Of a stretch of 64,000 nucleotides of DNA, positions 36,756 through 45,010 are shown one piece after another. The notes beneath the pieces were generated by a model, which worked only from the letters and a program-made list of their open reading frames with translations, did no database searches and was not told the DNA's origin. A program made the translations under genes and the position numbers. The stretch's first letter is position 1, and every line of letters begins with the position of its first letter. The stretch is from Pseudonocardia sp. CNS-004 (GTDB lineage Bacteria > Actinomycetota > Actinomycetes > Mycobacteriales > Pseudonocardiaceae), in contig MKJV01000065.1 of NCBI GenBank assembly GCA_001942185.1, positions 1 through 64,000 of the forward strand. The letters are read 5' to 3'.

Positions 36756-38049
36756 TCAGATCAGGAGCAGCGCGCCGGTCGTGACGACAGGCGCCACGAC
36801 GACCAGGCTCAGGCTCCATCGGAGCAGGGTGCGGAACACCTGCCGCTCCTCGTCGGGATGCGCGCTCGATACGGCCAACGCGCCGGTGGACGAGAACGGG
36901 CTCGCGTCGACGGCGATCGTGCAGATGGCGATGGCGGCGATGACCGCCGTACCGCCGATGCCGCCGGTGGCCACCAGCGGCAGGGCGAGCGGGACGATCG
37001 CGGCGATGGTCCCCGCGCTCGACGCGAAGGCCGAGATGAACGCTGCGGCGATGCTCAGCAGGAACACGGCCAGCACCGGTGACAGGCCCGCGATGGTGTT
37101 GCCCGCTGCGTCGATCGTGCCGGCGCGCTGCATCATCTCGACGTAGGTCACCACCCCGCAGATCAGGACGATGACGGGCCAGCTGACCCGGGCGAGCGCT
37201 CCCGCGGCGGCGGCGGGGAAGGCGAGCTGGAGCAGCACCGCGATCGACAGGCTGAGCAGCCCGATGTTGAGCCCGAGGACCAGGATCCCGACCGCGAGGG
37301 CGGCGATGCCGGCCAGGGTGAAGCCGCGCGCCGTGTTCAGCGTGGGCGTCTCGTCGGCGGGCGCCTCGGTCGTCGGGGCGGGGTCGGGCAGCGTCGTCGT
37401 GGTGCCCGGCGCGCGGCGTGCGCCGGAACCGGGAGCGGCCTGCGGGCGCGGGCGGCGAGCCCGAAGATGACGTAGGCCGCGGCGGCGAACACGGCGTTGA
37501 ACGCGTAGTTCAGCAGGAACAGCGTGATCGGGCTCAGGTCCAGGCCGTTGCGCTCGACGATCCCGTTCACGAGCGGGCCGAGGCCGCCGATCGGGGTGAG
37601 CGCGCCCGCGTTCGCGCCCTGTACCACCATGATCGCGACCAGCGCGCGGCTGATGCCCATCTGGCGGGCGAGGCGGAGCGAGACGGGTCCGAAGATCGCG
37701 ACGACGGACGGGGCCAGGGCTCCCGCGCTCGCCGCCGCGCTGACCAGGACGAAGAGCAGCGCGGGTAGGACCGAGGCGTTGCCGCGCACCAGCCGGACGA
37801 GGCGGCCGACCAACCAGTCCAGGGTGCCGTTCACGGCGGCGATCCCGAAGAGGTAGGTGACCCCGAAGATCAGCATGAACAGGTCGATGGGAACCCGGAC
37901 AGGAGGGTGTCGGCGTTCTCGCCGAGGAGGCTCGTGCCGATGAGGAACGTGGCGACGAACGCAAGAGCCCCGAGGTTCGTCGAGGTGAAGGTGCCGACGG
38001 CGAAGACCAGCAGCAGGCCGATGATGGTGATGAGGTCGGTGGTGCTCAT
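36756..38049 (-). CDS. MatC-like dicarboxylate carrier (two frameshifts)
   Basis: About 431 residues when repaired: MSTTDLITIIGLLLVFAVG start, GVTYLFGIAAVNGTLDWLV, SAGALAPSVVAIFGP and NAGALTPIGGLGPLVNG in the N-terminal half; a Pro/Thr-rich linker; VIVLICGVVTYVEMMQ, SAFASSAGTIAAIVPLAL and DASPFSSTGALAVSS in the C-terminal half. Each half has the same fold-repeat motifs as the 24,153-25,504 carrier. Breaks are near 37890 (lost C) and 37440. Its start codon overlaps the aldolase stop, so both are in one operon transcribed away from the flavoprotein. Likely a sodium- or proton-driven carrier for an organic acid. Confidence 0.85.
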
Positions 38050-38792
38050 CGGTGCGTCTCCGAGAAGCGGGGGAGCGGGAAGTGCGGGTCTCGGGCGGCT
38101 CGACGCAGCAGGTAGCGCCATCCGCCGTCGATCTGGGTCTCGTTCCAGCATTCGCCGCACTTGTGGGCGACCTCGGCGTCGTCGGACACGTCGGTCGGCT
38201 CGCCGGCGGCCATCGCGGCGAGTTGCACCCGGCAGGCGCGTTCGAGGAGCACCGCGTGCATCACGGCTTCGGCGGGGGAGCGGCCGACGGCGACCAGACC
38301 GTGCCGGGGCAGGAGGCAGGCCGGGGCGTCGCCGAGGGCGCGGGCGAGGTCGGCGGCCAGGGCCGGGGTGCGGATGAGGCCGCCGCTGCCGGGATATCGC
38401 GGAAGGTTGCCCGCGAAGAGGACGCCGTCGTGGTTGAGCGCCCGGAGCGGGACGTCGAGCGCGGCGAAGGCCGTGACCGCCTCGGCGTGGGTGTGCACCA
38501 CGCAGCCGACGTCGGGTCGCGCGGCCATCACCGCCGTGTGGATCGCGTACTCGACGTGCCGGGGCCCGGCGCCGGCGAGGACCTCTCCGTCGGGGGAGAC
38601 CAGCACGACGCGGTCCATGTCCACCTCGTCGAAGCCCCAGCCCGCGGCCTTGGTCCATGCTCCTCGGCCCTGCGGGTCCCGGACCGCGGCGTGCCCCCAG
38701 ATGAGGTCGGCCTGCCCGGCCGCGGCCAGGGCCAGGTGGGCGAGGACTACCTGCTCGGCCGGATCGGCGTCCGGTGCGTCGGTCGCTGCCAT
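38046..38792 (-). CDS. Class II aldolase/adducin family protein
   Basis: An intact 248-residue zinc-dependent aldolase. The fold starts LAHLALAAAGQADLIWGHAAVRD; zinc ligands are in VVHTHAEAVTAFAAL (HxH) and LLPRHGLVAVG (His), with the acid in the HVEYAIHTAVMAARPDVG helix. The family includes fuculose-phosphate aldolase and decarboxylases or aldolases of aromatic-pathway 4-hydroxy-2-oxo acids. The C-terminal CGECWNE is unusual and looks like an additional metal site. Beside an extradiol pathway, cleavage of a 4-hydroxy-2-oxoacid is a possible role. Start ATG 38792. Confidence 0.85.
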   Translation of the reverse strand: MAATDAPDADPAEQVVLAHLALAAAGQADLIWGHAAVRDPQGRGAWTKAAGWGFDEVDMDRVVLVSPDGEVLAGAGPRHVEYAIHTAVMAARPDVGCVVHTHAEAVTAFAALDVPLRALNHDGVLFAGNLPRYPGSGGLIRTPALAADLARALGDAPACLLPRHGLVAVGRSPAEAVMHAVLLERACRVQLAAMAAGEPTDVSDDAEVAHKCGECWNETQIDGGWRYLLRRAARDPHFPLPRFSETHR

Positions 38793-38836
38793 GCGGACTC
38801 CGTGTGTCTCGGGCGTGCTCGGTTGGCCTCTCGTGG

Positions 38837-38977
38837 TCATGCCGCGCTGCCGACGGCCTCGGCCGTGCTCCGCCCGCCCGGCCGCGTCGCGAGCCGGACC
38901 ACGAGGGCGCAGAGGGCCACCACGCCCCAGGACGTCGGGCCCGATGACGCGGGTCTCTTCAGGGTGAGAGGGCGCAT
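38837..38977 (-). CDS. Possible 46-residue membrane peptide upstream of aldolase
   Basis: MRPLTLKRPASSGPTSWG, then the hydrophobic VVALCALVVRLA and an Arg/Gly tail. The ATG at 38977 has an excellent ribosome site (GAGGAG, six bases upstream), better than most neighbours, and the frame ends 44 bases before the aldolase start. It could be a small membrane protein or a leader peptide of the aldolase-carrier operon. No homologue is known to me. Confidence 0.35.
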   Translation of the reverse strand: MRPLTLKRPASSGPTSWGVVALCALVVRLATRPGGRSTAEAVGSAA

Positions 38978-39024
38978 CGGGACTCCTCGTCGATGACGGT
39001 CCGGCAAACTGCGACCGAGAATAA

Positions 39025-39064
39025 TGTCCTGAAAAACGAACAGCAAGTCCTTGTTTGCAGGACA
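39025..39064. promoter_or_regulatory. TGTCCTG-N26-CAGGACA dyad, candidate IclR operator
   Basis: TGTCCTG (39025-39031) and CAGGACA (39058-39064) are exact inverse copies. The symmetry extends inward (TGTCCTGnAAA on both strands), and there is an inner AACA...TGTT dyad, so this is a 40-base nested palindrome 40 bases before the flavoprotein start and in the divergent region shared with the aldolase-carrier operon. The same element is at 20,587 and a shorter form is at 43,277 on the IclR start. Confidence 0.6.
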
Positions 39065-39104
39065 GGTCCCGGTTACCGTGACCGACGTCGAGGAAGGGAC
39101 GTGG

Positions 39105-40691
39105 ATGGTGCGACTCGATACCGACGTGGTGGTCGTGGGAGCGGGGCCGGTGGGGATGACGGCCGCTGCTCTGCTCGCGGCCCGCGGCGTCGAGGTGACC
39201 GTGCTGGAGCGCAACGCCGGCACCAGCGACGAGCCGAAGGCGATCAGTCTGGACGACGAGGCCCTGCGCGTGTACCAGGCGGCCGGTCTCGTCGACCGGA
39301 TCCTGCGGGTCATCGTGCCCGGCATCGGTACGCGGTACTACGGCGCCGAGGGCCGTCCGGTCTTCCAGGCCCGCTCGCCGCAGCCGTACCGGCACGGCTA
39401 TCCGTTCAAGAACCCCTTCGCGCAGCCCGACCTGGAGCGGGAGCTGTACGAGCACCTCGTCGCAGAGCCGCTGGCCACCGTGCACACGGGCACCGAGGTC
39501 GTCGGCCTGGACGAGGACGGCGGCGGAGTCGAGGTGTCGTACCGGGATCCCGTATCCGGCGCCGGCCGGGTCCGTGCGGCGTTCGCCCTCGGCTGCGACG
39601 GCGGTCGATCAGTGGTCCGCCGCAGCCTCGGCATCGGGATGTCGGGCCGCAGCTACGAGGAGAACTGGCTGGTGGTCGACGTGCTGGGCGACCCGCACGA
39701 CGAGCGGTACGGCATGCACCACGGCGATCCCGAACGGCCCCGGGTCGTCATCCCGGGCCGCGGCGGTCGGTGCCGCTACGAGTTCCTCCTGCGCCCCGGC
39801 GAGGGCGTGCCGGACGATGCCCCCGAGTTCGCTCTGGTCGAGCGGCTTCTGCTGCCGTTCCGCGCGCTCGGTCCCGAGCAGGTCGAGCGCGCGGTGGTCT
39901 ACCGGTTCCACGCGCTCGTCGCCGACCGCTGGCGGGTCGGCCGGGCGTTCCTGCTCGGCGACGCCGCGCACATGATGCCGCCGTTCGCCGGACAAGGGCT
40001 CAACTCGGGGATCCGGGACGCCGCCAACCTGGCCTGGAAGCTCGCAGAGGTCCTCGCCGGGCGGCTCGACCCGGCCGCGCTCGACAGCTACGAGCAGGAG
40101 CGCCGCCCGCACACCGAGGCGACCGTGCGACTGTCCGAGCGGCTCGGGCGGGTCGTCATGACCACGGACCCGCGCCTAGCCCGCCGCCGCGACGCGCACT
40201 TCGCGAACGCGCTGCGCGACCCGGCGAAGCGAGCGTTCTACGAGGAGATGCGCTACCGCCCCGCGCACGCCTATCGGGCGGGCCTCGTCATCCCCCCGGC
40301 GGGGAACGTCGGTGCGCAGGTGGGCGTGCTGCTCGGGCAGCCCCGGGCCTTCGACACCGCCGCCGGTCGCACCGCGCTGCTCGACGAGCTCCTGGGTCCG
40401 GGCTGGGCCCTGCTCGGCGTCGGCGTCGACCCGCCTGAGCTGGCGGCAGCCGCCGAGCTCACCGCCGCGTTGCATCCGAGCGTCGCGCAGGTGGCGACCA
40501 TGGACCGGCTGCCTCCAGGGCCGCGTGTGCTCGTCGACGTGGACGGCCGGCTCGACGCTGAGTTCGCCGGCTACCACGGACGGATCGTTCTGGTGCGACC
40601 CGACCGCTTCGTCGCCGGGGCCTGGCGGCCGGCCGAACCCCCGTCGCTCGGCCCGCTCGCGTACGCGGCGCCCGTCCTGACCGCCGGCTGA
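39105..40691 (+). CDS. FAD-dependent aromatic hydroxylase (TfdB/MhpA type)
   Basis: An intact 528-residue flavoprotein hydroxylase of the phenol-hydroxylase family. FAD loop VVVGAGPVGMTAAALLAARG is at residues 8-27, DG motif GCDGGRSVVRRSLG near 166, GD motif FLLGDAAHMMPPFAGQGLNSG near 283, and a C-terminal thioredoxin-like domain follows (VLVDVDGRLDAEFAG). Of the length and type that hydroxylate 3-(3-hydroxyphenyl)propionate, 2,4-dichlorophenol or resorcinol. ATG at 39105 is preceded by GAGGAAGGGACG. First gene of an operon with VOC dioxygenase and FAH hydrolase, a minimal meta-cleavage route. Paralogous remnant at 20,036. Confidence 0.9.
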   Translation: MVRLDTDVVVVGAGPVGMTAAALLAARGVEVTVLERNAGTSDEPKAISLDDEALRVYQAAGLVDRILRVIVPGIGTRYYGAEGRPVFQARSPQPYRHGYPFKNPFAQPDLERELYEHLVAEPLATVHTGTEVVGLDEDGGGVEVSYRDPVSGAGRVRAAFALGCDGGRSVVRRSLGIGMSGRSYEENWLVVDVLGDPHDERYGMHHGDPERPRVVIPGRGGRCRYEFLLRPGEGVPDDAPEFALVERLLLPFRALGPEQVERAVVYRFHALVADRWRVGRAFLLGDAAHMMPPFAGQGLNSGIRDAANLAWKLAEVLAGRLDPAALDSYEQERRPHTEATVRLSERLGRVVMTTDPRLARRRDAHFANALRDPAKRAFYEEMRYRPAHAYRAGLVIPPAGNVGAQVGVLLGQPRAFDTAAGRTALLDELLGPGWALLGVGVDPPELAAAAELTAALHPSVAQVATMDRLPPGPRVLVDVDGRLDAEFAGYHGRIVLVRPDRFVAGAWRPAEPPSLGPLAYAAPVLTAG

Positions 40692-40723
40692 TCCACGCCG
40701 GCCCCCGAGGAGGAGACCCACCG

Positions 40724-41651
40724 ATGTCACGTCCCGCCCGCATGACACTGCACGAACCGGAGGCCGCCGCGCCCTGCGCCGCACGGCGACCTCGCACATC
40801 GGTCTGCGCGTGCCCGACGTCGCGACCACCGCCGAGTTCTACGGCCGGGTGCTGGGGCTGGTGCCGTCGGCCGACCTGCCAGGCGGTGGCACCCGCCTCG
40901 GCTGGGGCACGGGCCACCACGTCGTGGACCTGCTGCCGGGCCGGCCGGGCTGGACCACATCGGCTTCGAGGTCCGCGACGTCGACGGCCTCGCCGGGCTG
41001 GAGAAGCGGCTGCGCGATGCGGGGTACCCGACCGGCGAGCTCGACCCGAGCCACCTGGACGGTTCCGTCGGGCCGGCGCGGGGCCTGGTGTGCACCGATC
41101 CCGACGGCAACACGGTGCACTTCCACACCGCGGTTCGCCGGGAGGGTGAGCACGCCGCCGACACGGGCCGGCGGCCGATCCGGTACCAGCACGTCACACT
41201 CTCGACCGCGGACCTGCCGTCCATGGTCGAGTTCTACGTCGGTGTCGCCGGTTTCCGGATTTCCGACCAGCTCGCCGACGGGCGCTTCGCCTGGCTGCGC
41301 AGCGATCGCGACCACCACACCCTCGCCGTGGTGGAGACCGGCCGGTCGGGTGGGCTCGACCACTACTCCTACGACCTCGCCGAGTGGGCGGACTTCAAGG
41401 CCTGGTGCGACCGGCTCACCGACGACGGCGTCGACGTCGTGTGGGGGCCCGGCAGGCACGGCCCCGGCAACAACCTGTTCGTGTTCTTCGACGACCCCGC
41501 CGGCAACCACGTCGAGCTCTCCGCCGAGATGGAGAAGTTCCACGACGACCGGGTCACCTATGTGACCCGTCGCTGGGAGCCGGTGCCGAACAGCGTCAAC
41601 CTGTGGGGCGGGCAGCTCGCGAGCTGGCGCCGCACCTCGGAAGGGAACTGA
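40724..41651 (+). CDS. Extradiol dioxygenase, VOC family (two frameshifts)
   Basis: About 309 residues when repaired. Breaks near 40770 and 40950 put the parts in three frames: MTLHEPEAA, then SHIGLRVPDVATTAEFYGR and TGHHVVDLLPG, then LDHIGFEVRDVDGLAGLEK to the end. The catalytic module has the ligands His (RYQHVTLS), His (LDHYSYDL) and Glu (HVELSAEM), and the shared VWGPGRHGPGNN. Follows the hydroxylase by 33 bases with GAGGAG upstream of the ATG. Cleaves the catechol made by the hydroxylase. Confidence 0.83.
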
Positions 41652-41655
41652 TCCG

Positions 41656-42480
41656 ATGCCTTACGCCACCTACGAACACCAGGGCCGGCGCCGGATCGGT
41701 CGCGTCGACGGCGACCGACTCGTCCCGCTGGAGGGCCTCACCGAGATCGGCAGGAACACCACCGTCGACGTGCTGGCGGGCGCCCCGGAGCTGCCCGCCG
41801 AGTCCGTGGGCGTGGACGAGGTGTACCTGTGCCCCGTCGTCCCGAGCCCCGACAAGATCATCTGTGTCGGGCTGAACTACCGCGCGCACGTCGACGAGAC
41901 CGGCCGTGAGCTGCCGACCTATCCCGTGCTGTTCACGAAGTTCGCCTCGAGCCTGATCGGCCCCCGCGACGACATCCTGCTGCCCGCCGAGTCCTCGCAG
42001 GTGGACTACGAGGTGGAGCTCGCCGTGGTCGTCGGCCGGTCGGGTCGCCGCATCGCGCGCGAGGACGCCGCCGGGTACGTGCTGGGTTACACCGTGGCCA
42101 ACGACGTGACGATGCGCGACTACCAGTACAAGACCCACCAGTGGTTGCAGGGCAAGGCCTGGGATGGGTCCACGCCGCTCGGCCCGTACCTGGTCCTGCC
42201 GGGGGAGGTGGACGTCGCCGCCGCCGGGGTCAGGACCATCCTCGGTGGGCAGAAGCTGCAGGACTCCGACACGTCCCGGCTGATCTTCGACATCCCGACG
42301 CTGATCGCAACCGTCTCGGAGTTCACCACCGTGCTCCCCGGCGACGTCATCCTCACCGGCACCCCGGGTGGGGTGGGGTTCCGGCGTGAGCCGCAGGTGT
42401 TCCTGGCCGACGGCGACGAGGTGACCGTGCAGGTCGACGGGATCGGCTCGCTCACCAACAGGGTGCGACGCGAGTCCTGA
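41656..42480 (+). CDS. FAH family hydrolase/hydratase
   Basis: An intact 274-residue FAH protein. After a 70-residue lid, SPDKIICVGLNYRAHVDETGR opens the catalytic domain; DYEVELAVVVG has the Glu-x-Glu metal ligands, VANDVTMRDYQ the Asp, and TGTPGGVGFRR ends the site. Close in organisation to 2-hydroxyhepta-2,4-diene-1,7-dioate isomerase and acylpyruvate hydrolases. Third gene of the hydroxylase-dioxygenase operon, starting five bases after the VOC stop and stopping seven bases from the convergent IclR gene. Confidence 0.9.
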   Translation: MPYATYEHQGRRRIGRVDGDRLVPLEGLTEIGRNTTVDVLAGAPELPAESVGVDEVYLCPVVPSPDKIICVGLNYRAHVDETGRELPTYPVLFTKFASSLIGPRDDILLPAESSQVDYEVELAVVVGRSGRRIAREDAAGYVLGYTVANDVTMRDYQYKTHQWLQGKAWDGSTPLGPYLVLPGEVDVAAAGVRTILGGQKLQDSDTSRLIFDIPTLIATVSEFTTVLPGDVILTGTPGGVGFRREPQVFLADGDEVTVQVDGIGSLTNRVRRES

Positions 42481-42486
42481 CCGGCC

Positions 42487-43292
42487 TCAACCCGCGATCA
42501 GAGCCAGCCCCGCGGTGATCTCCCGTGCGGCGTCCAGGACCTGGTCCACGACCTGCGGTTGCCGGTCCGCCGGGACCCGGGAGGCCACGGCGGCCACGCT
42601 GACGGCGGCAACGACCGTGCCGGCCTCGTCGCGGATCGGCGCGGCGATCCCCAGGACCTCGGGGTCCAGCTCGCCGGAGGTGACCGAGTAGCCCGACGAA
42701 CGGATCTCGGCGAGCCGGTCCATCAGGCGTCGACGTCGATCAGCGTGGCCGGGGTGAAGGCCCGCAGGTCGGTCCGCTCCAGCAGGGCCCTGGTCTCCGC
42801 GAGATCCGACCAGGCCAGCAGGACCAGCGCGGACGCTCCCGCGTTGACCGGCAGCGTGCTGCCCCGCTCGTAGGAGATCCGCACCGCGTGCGTCGCGGAC
42901 TCCGCGCGGTCCAGGCAGACCACGAGGTCCCCGACCCGTCGGGTCAGCAGGACCGACTCGTGCACGGCCGCGGCGAGCCGGATCATCACCGGCAGTGCCG
43001 TTTCGGACAGCCCGTAGGAACGGCGCGCCAGCCGGGCGAGCTCCAACAGCCGCAGCCCGAGCCGGAATCCGCCCCCTGGCGCCTCCTCGAGGAAGCGCCT
43101 TCCGACCAGGCTCTGCAGATACCGGTAGGCCGTCGAGCGGGCGGTGCCGAGGTGGCGCGCGACCTCGGCACCCGTGATGATCGGTCGCTCCTCGTCGAAC
43201 AGGGCGAGGATGTCGAGGGCGCGGTCCGCGGTCGAGTTGCGCTCGCGGTAGGTGGACACCCGCGAGTCCGCATTCCTGTCCTGTACTGACAT
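42487..43292 (-). CDS. IclR-family transcriptional regulator (one frameshift)
   Basis: About 268 residues when repaired. N-terminal winged helix: STADRALDILALFDEERP, VARHLGTARSTAYRYLQSLV and GGGFRLGLRLLELARLA. The effector domain has VLLTRRVGDLVVCLD, GASALVLLAWS and, after a break near 42728 (lost C), LMDRLAEIRSSGYSV, LGIAAPIRDEAGTVVAAVSV. ATG at 43292 lies inside an inverted repeat; a GTG at 43259 (VSTYRERNS) is an alternative start. Convergent with the FAH gene, it most likely controls the hydroxylase-VOC-FAH and carrier-aldolase operons through the TGTCCT dyads. Confidence 0.85.
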
Positions 43293-43300
43293 GTAGGACA
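43277..43300. promoter_or_regulatory. TGTCCT-N12-AGGACA dyad at the IclR start
   Basis: TGTCCT (43277-43282) and AGGACA (43295-43300) are perfect inverse copies. The element covers the annotated ATG of the IclR gene and would block its expression if bound, suggesting autorepression. It uses the same TGTCCT arm as the dyads at 39,025 and 20,587 but with shorter spacing. Confidence 0.5.
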
Positions 43301-43663
43301 ACATACCTGCTATTTGCCTTTCCGGCCGCGTTGGCGCACCGGCTTCCCGCAAGGCCGCGCAGCATCGCCATGTTCTTGTGGAACTGGACCCGCTGCAGGT
43401 TGCGACTGTCGGTTCCTCGATCGTCCAGTACGCGTGCCCGGCCATGATGGTGGGAACCGGGAGCCGGCGAGCGCCAGCGCCGAGAGCCGGGGAACCTGCC
43501 CAGGGCCAGCAGGGTGCGGCCACCTTGGTTGCGACGAGTCGGGCCGCCGAGCTCCCGCGATCCGACGGCCACCTGGCGCGGCATTCGGGGCAACAGATCG
43601 GCGATCTCCAGCCGGCGGCGACGTCATGGGGCCTCGGGCTTTCACCCGTCGACGCGAACGTCG
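43301..43663. other. Intergenic region between IclR and MFS genes
   Basis: About 360 bases without a recognisable gene. Several frames are open, as usual in such GC-rich DNA, but none shows a known motif or a convincing ribosome site. It should hold the IclR promoter and the end of the MFS-hyuBA transcript; I see no strong terminator hairpin. Confidence 0.4.
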
Positions 43664-44987
43664 TCAGCCCGCAGTCGCTTCGATCCGACGACCGGTCGTC
43701 AGAACGACGACGATGCCGATGACCATGACAACGGCGATCGTGACCAGCGCCCAGGTGTAGCTCCCGGTCGCGTCGCGGATCGCTCCGGTGACGTAGGGCC
43801 CGAGGAACCCGCTCAGGTTGCTCACGGAGTTGATCACTGCGATGCCGGCGGCCGCGGCCGCGCCCGTGAGCGCGAGCGGGGGGAGCCGCCAGAACTGGGG
43901 CATCGCGGTGTAGATGCCCGCGACGCTGAGGCACACCGCGAGGACGAAGAGAGCACCGCTGCCGGCGATGGTCGCGAGCAGCAGGCCCGCCGCGCCGACC
44001 GCCATGGGTACGACTGTGGCCGGGACCGCACCGAGGCGGCCCGCCCAGCGCGACCAGGCGATCGTCACGACGATCGCGAACGCCGATGGGATCGCCGACA
44101 CCAGCACGCTGTTGACGTCGCCGCCTGCGGCGTCGCTGATCGTGGAGATCATGGTCGGCAGGAAGAAGGCGAGCGGGTAGAGGCCGAAGACGATGGCGAA
44201 GAACGCGCCGGCGAGGGCCCAGACGCGGCCGCTGCGCAGCGAGGCGCCGAAGCCGCTGATGGCGCCGGTCTCGACCCGTCGGCGCTCGTCGTCGTGCAGC
44301 GCGGCTTCGATCCGCGCCCGCTCGGCGTCGGACAACCAGCGGGCGTCGGATGGCCGGTCGGGCAGCAGCGTGAACACCAGGATCGCGATGAGCAGGGTCA
44401 GCACGCCCTCGACGAGGAACAGCGACCGCCACGACGTCATGTCGAGCAGGCCGTCGCCCCAGGACAGCAGGGCCGCCGCGAGCGGGGCGCCGACGATCGA
44501 GGCCAGTGGGATCATCAGGAAGAACGCGGTCATGACCCAGGCTCGCTGTTGCCGCGGGAACCAGAAGGTCAGGTAGAGCAGGATCCCGGCGGCCAGCCCC
44601 GCCTCGGCGAAGCCCAGTGCCGTGCGGGCGAGGTAGAGGGTGGCCGCCGAGTCGACCCAGGCGGTCGCGGCGGTGACCAGCCCCCAGGTGACCATGATCC
44701 GAGTGATCCACTTGCGGGCGCCGAACCGCCGCAGGGCCATGTTGCTCGGAACCTCGACGAGGACGTAGCCGAGGAAGAACAGCCCGCCGGCGAGCCCGAT
44801 CTGGGAGGCGTCGAGCCCGAGCTCGCGCGACATCGGTTGCGCGACGTACCCGAGGTTGGCGCGGTCGATGTAGCTCATCAGGTACGCCAGCCGACGACGG
44901 GGATGACCCGCCAGCGATGCGTCGCCAGAGCTGGCGCATCGCCTGGTCGTCGGCGGCGGCGGGTGGCGCGGTGGCGTCGTTGCTCAT
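43664..44987 (-). CDS. MFS transporter, ACS (anion:cation symporter) type (frameshifted)
   Basis: About 441 residues when repaired. SYIDRANLGYVAQPM in helix 1 is the mark of the anion:cation symporter subfamily (phthalate, tartrate, glucarate porters). EVPSNMALRRFGARKWITRI, EAGLAAGILLYLTFWFPRQQR and SWRSLFLVEGV are also typical. The first 40 residues, MSNDATAPPAAADDQAMRQLW, are in another frame; two bases seem lost between 44890 and 44930. ATG 44987 has GAGGAGG upstream. Last gene of the hyuA-hyuB-MFS operon, so it probably imports the substrate of the hydantoinase-like enzyme. Confidence 0.85.
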
Positions 44988-45010
44988 GTCCTTGCCTCCT
45001 CGTCGAGGTG

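Noticed and set aside
43301..43663. Possible reverse-strand gene between IclR and MFS
   Set aside because: Two frames are open but neither has a ribosome site or any recognisable motif.
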